Source: Pseudomonadota bacterium (GTDB lineage: Bacteria > Pseudomonadota > Alphaproteobacteria > Rhodospirillales > Magnetospirillaceae). From it: a DNA stretch of 11,049 nucleotides. The stretch covers positions 1-11,049 of the forward strand of contig JAEZFE010000445.1 of the NCBI GenBank assembly GCA_023437865.1, in the 5' to 3' direction. Shown one piece after another: positions 1 to 6,748 of the stretch. Under the pieces are notes generated by a model that had not been told where the DNA came from, made no database searches, and was given only the letters and a program-made list of their open reading frames with translations. The position numbers and the translations under genes were made by a program. The stretch's first letter is position 1, and the number at the start of each line of letters is the position of its first letter.

Positions 1-2
1 GC

Positions 3-65
3 CTCAGCCATTTCATGAACTGGCTGGCGGTCACCGGGCGGCTGCCGGAGGAGCGGGTCGGCTGA
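3..65 (+). CDS. 3' end of an unrecognised gene (partial)
   Basis: The first bases hold an open frame of 20 codons ending in TGA at 63-65, with the peptide tail HFMNWLAVTGRLPEERVG. The tail reads as a natural protein end, and it stops two bases before the end of the oppositely oriented ABC ATPase remnant, which fits ordinary convergent gene packing. The start and most of the gene lie outside the window and no family can be recognised from so short a piece. A second frame is also open here, so the frame choice rests on the composition and the convergent layout and is tentative. Confidence 0.35.
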   Translation, partial: LSHFMNWLAVTGRLPEERVG

Positions 66-67
66 GC

Positions 68-441
68 TTACTCGGGAGCCGGGCCGTTGAAGAAATTCAG
101 GACGGTGTCCGGGCGACGTTGTCCCAAACAGTGCGCCATGGGAACAGCGTGGGGTCCTGGAACATGACCACGCGGGACGGGTCGGGACCGGTGATGGGCT
201 GGCCGTCTTCCAGCAGGCTTCCCCGCGTGGGCGCCTCCAGACCGGCCACCAGCCGCAACAGGGTGGACTTGCCGCAGCCAGAGGGGCCGAGCAGGGCCAC
301 GAACTCGCCCGGCTCGGCGCGAAAGGTAACTCCGTCGAGCACCGGCAGCGCTTGGCCATCGAGGTTGAAGCTATGACTGACGCCTTGCACGGTCAGCGCC
401 ATGCCGGCGGCGGGCTCGTGCTTGAGAGCGGGCGCTACCAT
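68..441 (-). pseudogene. ABC transporter ATP-binding protein, internally deleted (SsuB/TauB/NrtD type)
   Basis: The intact frame starts with ATG at 441, overlaps the permease end by 7 bases, has an AAGGGG ribosome site, and stops at 97 after 114 residues. It carries Walker [10 protein letters not shown] at residues 52-60 and a Q-loop with Q95 in a [11 protein letters not shown] context, as in the nitrate/sulfonate/taurine import ATPases. Such proteins are usually about 250-270 residues. The LSGGQ signature, Walker B, D-loop and switch histidine are all absent. Just after the Q-loop region the sequence in the next frame reads [15 protein letters not shown] followed by TAA at 68-70, which looks like a genuine C-terminus. 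The simplest reading (inference) is an internal deletion of very roughly 400 bases that also shifted the frame. The product cannot hydrolyse ATP by itself, so transport would need an ATPase supplied from elsewhere. A sequencing or assembly fault is the alternative. Confidence 0.75.
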
Positions 442-1439
442 CGAACCATCCCCTTCTGCCAGGCAAGCAGGCGGTCACGCCCCTTGAACAGCAGGGTGAC
501 GAGCCCCGAGCACATCAGCGCCATGACCAGCAGCGCGCCATACATGTTGCCGTAGGCGCCCCAGCCCTGGGCCCATTGCATGTACCAACCCAAGCCCGCC
601 TTCACGCCCAGCATCTCGGCCACGACGATGACGGCGAAGGACGAGCCCAGGCCCATGAACAGGCCGACGAAGACGTGCGGCATGGCCGCAGGGATGGCGA
701 CCTTGAACACCATGAAGCGCGGGCGGGCGCCCAGCGTGCGGGCCACGTCGTAATAGGCGGAGCTGACGCCGGCGACCCCCGACCAGGTCAGGATGGCGAC
801 CGGAATGCCCGACGCTAACGCCACCAGGAACACCGAGGCGCTCCAGCTGGTGGGAAAGGCGAAGAAGGCGATGGGCAGCCAGGCCGTGGCCGGCAGCGGC
901 CCGATCAGCCGCAGCACCGGATGCCCCCAATAGGCCACCAGCTTCGACCAGCCCAGGCCGACACCGGTGACGAAGCCCAAGGCGGCGCCGATGGCATAGC
1001 CGGTGAGCAGCAGGCGCAGCGAGTGCAGCACCGAGAAGCCCAAGGTCTGCCAGTCGTCGAGGTAAACTTCGAGCAGGCTCTGCGGCGGATGGAAGAACGG
1101 GCGCAGCAGCCAGTCGGTCTTGGCGGTAACGATTTGCCAGACGGTGATCGCTACCGCCAGCGCCACCAGCCAGGGGCCGAGATGGCGCAGGCGGGCCGAG
1201 AAGCGCGGCACCAGCTGGTCCACCGCGACGGCCACCGCCAGCAAGGCGGTCACGCCCGCCAACAGGTAAGCCAGCTCGGTGGTGCGATCCCACGTCTCGG
1301 CATCGGGCCAGGCGATGGTCAGCGCCGCTGCTCCCGCCCAGGCCAGGGTGGCGGCGAACCCGGTGCGCCAGAGGCCTGGGGCCGAAGCCCCCTCCTCCGC
1401 CGCCGGGATGGCCTCCGCCACCTCCACGGTGTGGTTCAT
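435..1439 (-). CDS. ABC transporter permease (SsuC/TauC-like) with extended N-terminus
   Basis: Inner-membrane subunit of a binding-protein-dependent importer of the nitrate/sulfonate/taurine group. The 334-residue protein has a standard BPD_transp_1 core over about residues 105-325, with the cytoplasmic EAA-type loop [11 protein letters not shown] followed by [14 protein letters not shown], which docks on the ATPase. Ahead of the core, about 90 extra residues hold two further hydrophobic segments (near residues 27-45 and 57-77); related permeases are usually 250-280 residues. The ATG at 1439 is chosen because AGGAGG lies five bases upstream; an in-frame ATG at 1460 would add seven residues but has no better ribosome site. 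The gene follows the binding-protein gene by 10 bases and overlaps the damaged ATPase gene by 7. The substrate cannot be read from the sequence; neighbours suggest an organosulfur compound. Confidence 0.88.
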   Translation of the reverse strand: MNHTVEVAEAIPAAEEGASAPGLWRTGFAATLAWAGAAALTIAWPDAETWDRTTELAYLLAGVTALLAVAVAVDQLVPRFSARLRHLGPWLVALAVAITVWQIVTAKTDWLLRPFFHPPQSLLEVYLDDWQTLGFSVLHSLRLLLTGYAIGAALGFVTGVGLGWSKLVAYWGHPVLRLIGPLPATAWLPIAFFAFPTSWSASVFLVALASGIPVAILTWSGVAGVSSAYYDVARTLGARPRFMVFKVAIPAAMPHVFVGLFMGLGSSFAVIVVAEMLGVKAGLGWYMQWAQGWGAYGNMYGALLVMALMCSGLVTLLFKGRDRLLAWQKGMVRW

Positions 1440-1444
1440 GCGCG

Positions 1445-1450
1445 CCTCCT
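1445..1450 (-). promoter_or_regulatory. Shine-Dalgarno site of the permease gene
   Basis: AGGAGG on the minus strand, five bases before the ATG at 1439. Its first A is the last base of the binding-protein gene's TGA stop, so termination and re-initiation are closely coupled. This site decides the start against the in-frame ATG at 1460. Confidence 0.75.
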
Positions 1451-2454
1451 CAGACGACATCTTCGGTGATCTTGGCGGCGAACTTCACCGGGTCGGTGGA
1501 CGGCTTGATGACGTTGATCTTCTGCAGCTCCTTGACGTAATCGGCCAACTGGGTGCGCAGGTTGTCGCCCAGCGGATGGACGTAGTGGGTATGGGTCTTG
1601 AGGAGCTGGATAAGGTCGTCGCGCGTCGCGTTGGCCACGTAGGGCAGATAGACGTCCACCGTCGCCTCGGGATGATGGGCGGTCAGGTCCTGAGCCTCCA
1701 GCAGCGCCTTGGTGATGGCGGTGGCCGCCGCGCGGTCTTCCTTGATCAGACGGTTGCTGACGCCGATCAGGCAGCACACGCGCTCGGCATATTCGCCGCT
1801 CAGATTGGTGGCGATCTCGGTCAGCTTGTCGTTCTTGAGGAAGCGCCAGGTCTCCGGGTCCTGATGGGCCAGCGCCTGGGCCTCGCCCTTGTCGATGGCG
1901 GCGGCCAGCAGGTCGCCGGGGAACACCTTCCACTCGACGTCCTTGTTGGGGTCGATGCCGCGCTTGCCCAGCAGCACGGAGAAGAAGTTCTTGGCCGGGC
2001 TGCCGATATCGGACACGGCGATGACCTTGCCCTTCAGGTGCTCGAGCTTGGTCACGCCCTTGGTCTTGTCACCGATCAGGCGCAGGCAGCCGCCATGGGT
2101 GCCGCCGGTCAGCTTGACGTCGAAGCCCTGTTCCAGCGGCTTCAGCCAGCGCAGCGCCATGCCCACCGAGGTATCCACCTTGCGGGTGGACAGCGCCTCC
2201 AGCAACTGGTCAGTGGTGCCGGCGAACTTCACCAGCTCGACGTCGAGGCCATGGCGTTCGAAGATACCGAGATGCTTGGCGGCGGCCACCGGCGACAGGC
2301 AGGCGGCATTGACGAACCAGCCCAGCTTGATGGGCTTGAGCGAGCCCTGGGCGCGGATGATGGAGGGGGCGGCGAAGGTCAGCGGCACGGCGGCGCCGGC
2401 GGCGGCAGCCGCGCCGAGAAAGGTGCGGCGGGAAATACCGGTGGAATTGCTCAT
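1450..2454 (-). CDS. ABC transporter substrate-binding protein (NMT1/SsuA-like), Tat-exported
   Basis: Periplasmic ligand-binding subunit of the importer encoded next to it. The 334-residue protein begins with a twin-arginine signal, SRRTFLG at residues 9-15, followed by an alanine-rich hydrophobic stretch and likely cleavage near residue 36. The mature part follows the NMT1/THI5/SsuA layout: an opening strand with AAKHLGIFERHGLDVELVKF, a VDTSVGMA segment, and the mid-domain LKGKVIAVSDIGSPAKNFF. Members of this family bind sulfonates, taurine, nitrate or pyrimidine precursors; the ligand here is not evident. A GGAG site six bases ahead of the ATG supports the start. It is the fifth gene of the minus-strand operon, 63 bases after the YdhR-like gene, the largest gap in the operon. 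Export by Tat implies folding or cofactor/ligand handling in the cytoplasm, though a Sec route with a chance RR pair cannot be excluded. Confidence 0.9.
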   Translation of the reverse strand: MSNSTGISRRTFLGAAAAAGAAVPLTFAAPSIIRAQGSLKPIKLGWFVNAACLSPVAAAKHLGIFERHGLDVELVKFAGTTDQLLEALSTRKVDTSVGMALRWLKPLEQGFDVKLTGGTHGGCLRLIGDKTKGVTKLEHLKGKVIAVSDIGSPAKNFFSVLLGKRGIDPNKDVEWKVFPGDLLAAAIDKGEAQALAHQDPETWRFLKNDKLTEIATNLSGEYAERVCCLIGVSNRLIKEDRAAATAITKALLEAQDLTAHHPEATVDVYLPYVANATRDDLIQLLKTHTHYVHPLGDNLRTQLADYVKELQKINVIKPSTDPVKFAAKITEDVV

Positions 2455-2502
2455 TACTCTCTCCGTCTATCGATTTGTAGCCTTTTCGGGCGCACTTATT
2501 CC

Positions 2503-2517
2503 GCGCCGGGGGGGCGC
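2503..2517 (-). other. Small intercistronic GC hairpin
   Basis: GCGCC and GGCGC arms of five bases flank a five-base loop in the 63-base gap before the substrate-binding protein gene, immediately after the stop of the YdhR-like gene. No T-run follows, so it is not a typical intrinsic terminator. It might mark an mRNA processing or stabilising element that allows higher expression of the binding protein, which is common in ABC operons, but in GC-rich DNA a stem this short may be chance. Confidence 0.25.
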
Positions 2518-2829
2518 TCACGCCGGACGCGTCACCACGCCGCCGGGATTGTCGGTGATCGCCACGGTCTCGAAGTACTCAATGTCGGGATAGGTGCCGT
2601 AGCGGGCGAGGATGCCGTCGAGCCAGGGTCCCTGGTAGAAGCGCTTGGCATCGGCCAGATCCGCCCATTGGTAGACACCGCCGGCCAATCCGGTCTCACT
2701 CCAAATGAACTGCTTGCGGATCAGACCCGGCACCTCGCCGAAGCCGGGGGCGATGGCCTCGAAATGGGCGCGGCTGGCCTCGCGGCCGATGGTGGCGGGC
2801 AGCCGGTAGCGCACGATGGCGGTGATCAT
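2518..2829 (-). CDS. YdhR-like putative monooxygenase (dimeric alpha/beta barrel)
   Basis: A 103-residue cytosolic protein without signal peptide or membrane segment. The pattern resembles the YdhR family: an opening beta strand (ITAIVRYRL), a helix, PGLIRKQFIWSETGLAGGVYQW in the middle with the typical GG-x-Y-x-W turn, then a DLADAKRFY helix and a closing strand (IEYFETVAI). This fold is a small ferredoxin-like dimer related to antibiotic-biosynthesis monooxygenases; the reaction of YdhR proteins is generally not established. The ATG overlaps the stop of the upstream AhpD-like gene as ATGA, and GAGGG precedes it at six bases, so the two proteins are translationally coupled. In this operon it could act on a sulfur compound or a reactive by-product (inference only). 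Confidence 0.78.
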   Translation of the reverse strand: MITAIVRYRLPATIGREASRAHFEAIAPGFGEVPGLIRKQFIWSETGLAGGVYQWADLADAKRFYQGPWLDGILARYGTYPDIEYFETVAITDNPGGVVTRPA

Positions 2830-3407
2830 GGGGTTCCCTCTCCCCGGTTGAGCGTGTGGTATTCGGCGTTGGGGATCATGTCGAGCCCATGCGCCATGCG
2901 GTTGGTGTAGTTGAAGAACGCCGCGGTATCGCAGATGTCGAAGATGTCCGAATCGACGAAGCCGGCGTCGCGCAAGTCTTCGCGATCGGACTCGCCGACG
3001 TCATGGGGCGACACCGTCAGCTTCCACACGAAATCGAGCATGACCCGCTGGCGCGCCGGCAGCGGGGCGACGCGGTAATTCATCACCATCAGCTCGCCAA
3101 GCTGCGGATCGCCCGACAGCTGGCGCACCGCCTGACCGTGGGCGACCAGGCAGTAAAAGCAGCGGTTGGCCGAGCTGACGACGACCGCGATCATCTCGCG
3201 CTCCAGCTTGGACAGACCCGATTCACCCAGCATCAGCTCATTGTAGAAGCGGGTGAAGGTACGGAACTTCTCGGGCCGGGCGGTATAGGCCTTGAGAACA
3301 TTGGGCACCAGCGCCAGCTTTTCCTCGCACTTGGCGAAGTAGGCGGCGATGTCGTCGTCCACCCTCTCGGGCAGATCGATGCGGACGATGTGGTTGGGCT
3401 GGGGCAT
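2826..3407 (-). CDS. AhpD-like / carboxymuconolactone decarboxylase family peroxidase-related protein
   Basis: A 193-residue all-helical protein with the AhpD signature: LEREMIAVVVSSANRCFYC with the redox pair C83 and C86 (CxxC) and H90 three residues further on. In AhpD this cysteine pair carries out thiol-disulfide exchange in hydroperoxide reduction. The length and the N- and C-terminal extensions (ending in NRMAHGLDMIPNAEYH) fit the uncharacterised peroxidase-related subfamily rather than the decarboxylase. The ATG shares one base with the TGA of the cystathionine lyase gene (TGATG), with GGAG eight bases upstream, and its own stop overlaps the next start. Placement in a cysteine-forming operon suggests a thiol or peroxide protective role, or a part in processing the imported substrate; both are inference. 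No partner reductase is present in the window. Confidence 0.87.
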   Translation of the reverse strand: MPQPNHIVRIDLPERVDDDIAAYFAKCEEKLALVPNVLKAYTARPEKFRTFTRFYNELMLGESGLSKLEREMIAVVVSSANRCFYCLVAHGQAVRQLSGDPQLGELMVMNYRVAPLPARQRVMLDFVWKLTVSPHDVGESDREDLRDAGFVDSDIFDICDTAAFFNYTNRMAHGLDMIPNAEYHTLNRGEGTP

Positions 3408-4552
3408 CAGATCCGCTCCAGGCCGGCCTGGAGGTCGGCGATCAGGTCGTCGGCATCCTCGATGCCCACCGACAGGCGGACCAGGCTTTCAGTGATGCCG
3501 AGCCGGGCGCGCCGCTCTGCCGGAACCGACGCATGGCTCATGGTTACAGGGTGCGCAATCAGGCTTTCGACGCCACCCAGGCTTTCCGCCAGGGTGAACA
3601 GCTTGAGCCCGGACAGAAAGCGCCGCACGCCGTCGAGTTCGGTATCCAGTTGCACCGAGATCATGCCACCGAAGCCGTTCATCTGGCGCTTCGCCACCTC
3701 GTGCTGGGGATGGCTTGCAAGACCCGGATAGACGACGCGCGCCACCTTGCCGCGCCCCTCCAGCCAGCGTGCGACGGCGAGGCCGTTGGCCGAATGGCGC
3801 TCCATGCGCAGGGCCAGCGTCTTCAATCCCCGCAGCGCCAGGTAGGACGGGAACGGGTCGAGCACCGCGCCGATGGCGTTTTGCAGGAAACCAATCTGCT
3901 GGGCCAGATGGTCGTCGCTGACCGCCACCACGCCGCCGACGATGTCGGAATGGCCGTTGATGTACTTGGTGGCCGAGTGCAGGACGATGTCGATGCCCAA
4001 GCTCAGCGGCCGCTGGATGTGCGGCGAGGCAAAGGTGGAATCGGCCACGGTGAGGATGCCGCGCTCCTTGCCCACTTGGCCGATGGCGGCAAGGTCGGGG
4101 ACCTTGAGCAGCGGGTTGGTCGGCGTCTCCACCCAGATCAGCCGGGTGGCCGGGGTGATGGCGTCGCGCAGCGCGGCAAGGTCGGTGGGATCGACATAGG
4201 AGACCGACAGCCCGGCGGTACGCTTGCGCACCCGCTCGAACAGCCGCCAGGTGCCGCCATACAAATCGTCGGCGGCGACGATATGGCTGTCACTCTCCAG
4301 CAGTTCCAGCACGGTCGCCTCGGCGGCCAGGCCCGACGCGAAGGCGAAGGCGTGGGAAGCGCCCTCCAGCTCGGCCACCGCGCGCTCGAAGGCGGCGCGG
4401 GTGGGATTGCCCGAGCGGGCATATTCCCACGCGCCCGGCTCGCCCGGCGCGGCCTGCGCGAAGGTGGAGCTGGCGACGATGGGGGGCATCACCGCGCCGG
4501 TGGGATCGGCGCGGTGGCCTGCGTGGACGGCGAGGGTTCCGAAGCCGGTCAT
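3407..4552 (-). CDS. Cystathionine gamma-lyase / gamma-synthase (Cys/Met metabolism PLP enzyme)
   Basis: PLP-dependent enzyme of the Cys/Met metabolism family, 381 residues, the usual length. Motifs in order are YARSGNPTR (44-52), the cofactor-stacking region near DLYGGTWRLF (96-105), VETPTNPLL (141-149), an aspartate in the VADSTFASP segment (D171), the Schiff-base lysine K196 in HSATKYINGHSD, and the closing SVGIEDADDLIADL. Family members either cleave cystathionine to cysteine, 2-oxobutyrate and ammonia, or make it from an activated homoserine; sequence alone does not separate these safely. The overlap (ATGA) with the upstream cystathionine beta-synthase gene argues for the lyase, completing reverse transsulfuration from homocysteine to cysteine. 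GGAGG lies eight bases before the ATG. Gene symbols such as mccB, metB or metC are in use for relatives, so none is assigned. Confidence 0.9.
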   Translation of the reverse strand: MTGFGTLAVHAGHRADPTGAVMPPIVASSTFAQAAPGEPGAWEYARSGNPTRAAFERAVAELEGASHAFAFASGLAAEATVLELLESDSHIVAADDLYGGTWRLFERVRKRTAGLSVSYVDPTDLAALRDAITPATRLIWVETPTNPLLKVPDLAAIGQVGKERGILTVADSTFASPHIQRPLSLGIDIVLHSATKYINGHSDIVGGVVAVSDDHLAQQIGFLQNAIGAVLDPFPSYLALRGLKTLALRMERHSANGLAVARWLEGRGKVARVVYPGLASHPQHEVAKRQMNGFGGMISVQLDTELDGVRRFLSGLKLFTLAESLGGVESLIAHPVTMSHASVPAERRARLGITESLVRLSVGIEDADDLIADLQAGLERI

Positions 4553-5913
4553 GCCGCCTTCCTCCGAAGATGGTTCAGGAAATCGATGCGGGTGATGAGG
4601 CCGAGGAAGCGGTCGCCATCCACCACGATGGCCACCCGCCCACGATCGAACAGGCGGATCAACTGCTCCACCGGGGTCGAGGGCGACACCGTTTCCAGCC
4701 GCGTGACCATGGCGGTCTGCACCGGCGCATCGAACAGGATGTGCCGCTCCTCGACGGCGAGCAGGATGTCGGATTCGTCGATGATGCCGACACAGGTATC
4801 ACCCAGCAGCACCGGCAGCTGCGACACGTCGTAAAGCTTCATGCGCTTGTAGGCGGTGGCCAGGGTGTCGTCGGGGCTGGCGACCACGCAGGTGCCCTCC
4901 TCGTGCCGCCGCGCGATCAGGTCGCGGAGGTCGCCGAAGCTGTCGCGCTTCAGCAACCCCTGATCTTCCATCCAGAAGTCGTTGTACATCTTGCTGAGAT
5001 ACTTGTTGCCGCTGTCGCACACGAGGGTGACGACGTTCTTCGCCTCGGGCTGCTCGCGGCAATAGCGCAGGGCGGCGGCGATCAGCGTGCCCGAGGACGA
5101 GCCCACCAGGATGCCCTCCTTGCGCAGCACGATGCGGGCGGTTCCGAAGCTCTCGCCGTCGGGGATGGTGTAGGCCTTGGACACCCGCGACAGGTCGGAG
5201 ACCGGCGGCACGAAATCCTCGCCGATGCCCTCTACCAGCCACGAACCGGCCTCGCCCACCGCACCCGAGCGGGTGTATTCGGCGAGGATCGAGCCCTGGG
5301 GGTCGGCCAGCACGATCTCGGTGGCGGGCGACACGGCGGCGAAGAAGCGCGACAGGCCGGTGATGGTGCCGCCGGAGCCGACGCCGGCCACCACCGCATC
5401 CACCTTGCCGCCGGTCTGCCGCCAGATTTCGGGGCCGGTGCCCCGTTCATGGGCCAGCGGATTGGCGGAATTATTGAACTGGTCGGTGTAGAAGGCTCCG
5501 GTGGCCCGGGCCAGATCCTCGGCCAGATCCTGGTAATATTCGGGATGGCCCTTGCCGACATCCGAGCGGGTCAGCACCACCTCGGCCCCCATGGCCTTGA
5601 GGTGGGCAATCTTCTCGCGGCTCATCTTGTCGGGGATCACGAGGGTCAGGTGATAGCCGCGCCGCGCCGCCACCAGGGCCAGGGCCAAGCCGGTATTGCC
5701 GGCGGTGGCCTCGACAATGCGCCCGCCCGGCTTGAGCCGCCCGGCCTGCTCGGCGGCATCGATCATGGACACCGCGATACGGTCCTTGATGGAGCCGGAA
5801 GGGTTCTGGCTCTCCAGCTTGACGAACAGGCGGCACGGCCCGGTGTCGATGTTCCTGAGCTCGACCAGGGGGGTGTTGCCGATCTGGGTCAGAAGGTCCG
5901 CGTCCAAGGGCAT
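4549..5913 (-). CDS. cbs: Cystathionine beta-synthase with C-terminal CBS domain pair
   Basis: PLP enzyme that condenses serine (or an activated serine) with homocysteine to give cystathionine. Counting from the ATG at 5913 (454 residues), it shows the PLP lysine K43 in NPSGSIKDR, the substrate loop EATAGNTG (68-75), the phosphate-binding GVGSGGTITG (177-186), the EGIGEDFVP element (228-236) and GSSSGT (271-276). Two CBS domains follow at about 330-391 and 399-450; in related enzymes these bind adenosyl ligands and control activity. There is no N-terminal haem region. The EGIGxDF element and the CBS pair favour cystathionine beta-synthase over cysteine synthase, though O-acetylserine use is possible. 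A GTG at 5925 would add four residues but lacks a spaced ribosome site, while GGAG precedes the ATG by 11 bases. First gene of the operon; likely driven from the palindrome-bearing divergent region. Confidence 0.88.
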   Translation of the reverse strand: MPLDADLLTQIGNTPLVELRNIDTGPCRLFVKLESQNPSGSIKDRIAVSMIDAAEQAGRLKPGGRIVEATAGNTGLALALVAARRGYHLTLVIPDKMSREKIAHLKAMGAEVVLTRSDVGKGHPEYYQDLAEDLARATGAFYTDQFNNSANPLAHERGTGPEIWRQTGGKVDAVVAGVGSGGTITGLSRFFAAVSPATEIVLADPQGSILAEYTRSGAVGEAGSWLVEGIGEDFVPPVSDLSRVSKAYTIPDGESFGTARIVLRKEGILVGSSSGTLIAAALRYCREQPEAKNVVTLVCDSGNKYLSKMYNDFWMEDQGLLKRDSFGDLRDLIARRHEEGTCVVASPDDTLATAYKRMKLYDVSQLPVLLGDTCVGIIDESDILLAVEERHILFDAPVQTAMVTRLETVSPSTPVEQLIRLFDRGRVAIVVDGDRFLGLITRIDFLNHLRRKAA

Positions 5914-5956
5914 CGCCTCACTCACTCCATCAATTTAGTAGATAATAGATGAAAGC

Positions 5957-5978
5957 GCCTTGACCGCCCTGTCAAGGC
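5957..5978. promoter_or_regulatory. Perfect inverted repeat, candidate operator
   Basis: Arms GCCTTGAC and GTCAAGGC, eight bases each and perfectly complementary, flank the six-base spacer CGCCCT. The element lies between two divergent genes and overlaps TTGAC -35-like hexamers on both strands, an arrangement expected of a dimeric repressor or autoregulated operator. The cognate regulator is unknown and no regulator gene is in the window. Confidence 0.45.
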
Positions 5979-6019
5979 CTATTAGCGTCACATCAACGTT
6001 CTTTTTAAGCAAACAACAC

Positions 6020-6024
6020 GGAGG
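6020..6024 (+). promoter_or_regulatory. Shine-Dalgarno site of the methyltransferase gene
   Basis: GGAGG six bases ahead of the ATG at 6031, fixing that start. Confidence 0.7.
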
Positions 6025-6030
6025 CAATGT

Positions 6031-6705
6031 ATGACGCACCTTGACCGCCTGCGGGCCCTGACACCGCTCTCGGGACATGTCGTGGTGGATGTAGGTTGCG
6101 GCACCGGCGGGCTGGTCCGCGCCTTGGCCCAGGCCGGCGCGCACGCCATCGGTATCGAGGCCAACGAACCGCCGCTAGCCGCCGCCAGCGCTCATCCACC
6201 GGTGAACGGCGAGCGCTATTTGAAGGGCGAGGGCCAGGCGCTGCCGCTACCCGACGCCTCGGCAGACGTGGTGGTGTTCATCTTCAGCCTGCACCACGTG
6301 CCTGTTGCAGCCCAGCGCAAGGCTCTTGCCGAGGCGCGACGCGTGCTTAGGCCGGGCGGCCGCGTCCATGTGGCCGAGCCGCTGGTTATGGGTCCGTACT
6401 TCCAGCTACTGCGCTGGGTCGACGACGAGACCGAGGTGCGCGCCGCCGCCCAAGCGGCACTGGCCGATGCTGAAGGCTTGGGGCTGCGGGTGGTGGCCGA
6501 CGAGTTCTACGACCACGTGGAGGAGTTTGCGGATTTCGAGGATTTCAAGCGCCGCGCCGTCCTTGTTGACCGGGCACGGACCAACGCCCTGGAGCGGGTC
6601 GAACCCCATGCCCGCCACGCCTTCCATGCCCACGGCGAAGTGACCGAACGCGGCGTCCGTTTCGTTCAGCCAGTGCGCGTTCTCCATTTCGAGGTTCGAC
6701 CATGA
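6031..6705 (+). CDS. Class I SAM-dependent methyltransferase (Methyltransf_11 type)
   Basis: A 224-residue soluble protein with the Rossmann-fold methyltransferase layout. Motif I is VVVDVGCGTGG (residues 17-27), the acidic end of strand 2 is GIEANEP (about 41-47), LPLPDASADVVVFIFSLHHV (about 71-90) covers motif II and the post-motif, and LRPGGRVHVAEPL (about 106-118) is motif III. The C-terminal 80 residues are acidic and presumably shape the substrate site, but they do not identify the acceptor. The ATG follows GGAGG at six bases. It diverges from the cystathionine beta-synthase operon; because SAM-dependent methylation yields homocysteine via S-adenosylhomocysteine, a functional link is conceivable, but this is inference. 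The gene ends 43 bases before a small membrane protein gene that may be co-transcribed. Confidence 0.85.
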   Translation: MTHLDRLRALTPLSGHVVVDVGCGTGGLVRALAQAGAHAIGIEANEPPLAAASAHPPVNGERYLKGEGQALPLPDASADVVVFIFSLHHVPVAAQRKALAEARRVLRPGGRVHVAEPLVMGPYFQLLRWVDDETEVRAAAQAALADAEGLGLRVVADEFYDHVEEFADFEDFKRRAVLVDRARTNALERVEPHARHAFHAHGEVTERGVRFVQPVRVLHFEVRP

Positions 6706-6748
6706 AGTTTCCACACACCTTCAGCTTGCAGCTCGACACGTTAAGCGC

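Larger units (their letters stand above)
5914..6030. promoter_or_regulatory. Divergent promoter region between the sulfur operon and the methyltransferase gene
   Basis: About 117 bases separate two diverging transcription units, and this stretch is visibly richer in A and T than its surroundings. On the minus strand a consensus TTGACA lies at 5975-5970, with weak -10 candidates 17-18 bases on (CATCTA) and a better TATTAT at 5947-5942 but with a long 22-base gap. On the plus strand TTGACC at 5960-5965 could serve the methyltransferase, with no clear -10. Both -35 candidates sit in the palindrome annotated separately. Promoter calls are by eye. Confidence 0.5.

Noticed and set aside
2503..2517. 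Intrinsic terminator between the YdhR-like and binding-protein genes
   Set aside because: The stem is only five base pairs and no T-run follows on the minus strand, so termination inside the operon is not supported; kept only as a weak hairpin.
1279..2910. 543-residue open frame on the plus strand
   Set aside because: It runs antisense to the binding-protein, permease and YdhR-like genes, which have clear family motifs. It is rich in G, A, H, Q and R as expected for the complement of GC-rich codons.
3533..5952. Long plus-strand open frames of 433 and 460 residues
   Set aside because: They are antisense to the cystathionine lyase and cystathionine beta-synthase genes, whose PLP motifs and lengths are complete. 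No domain is recognisable in the antisense products.
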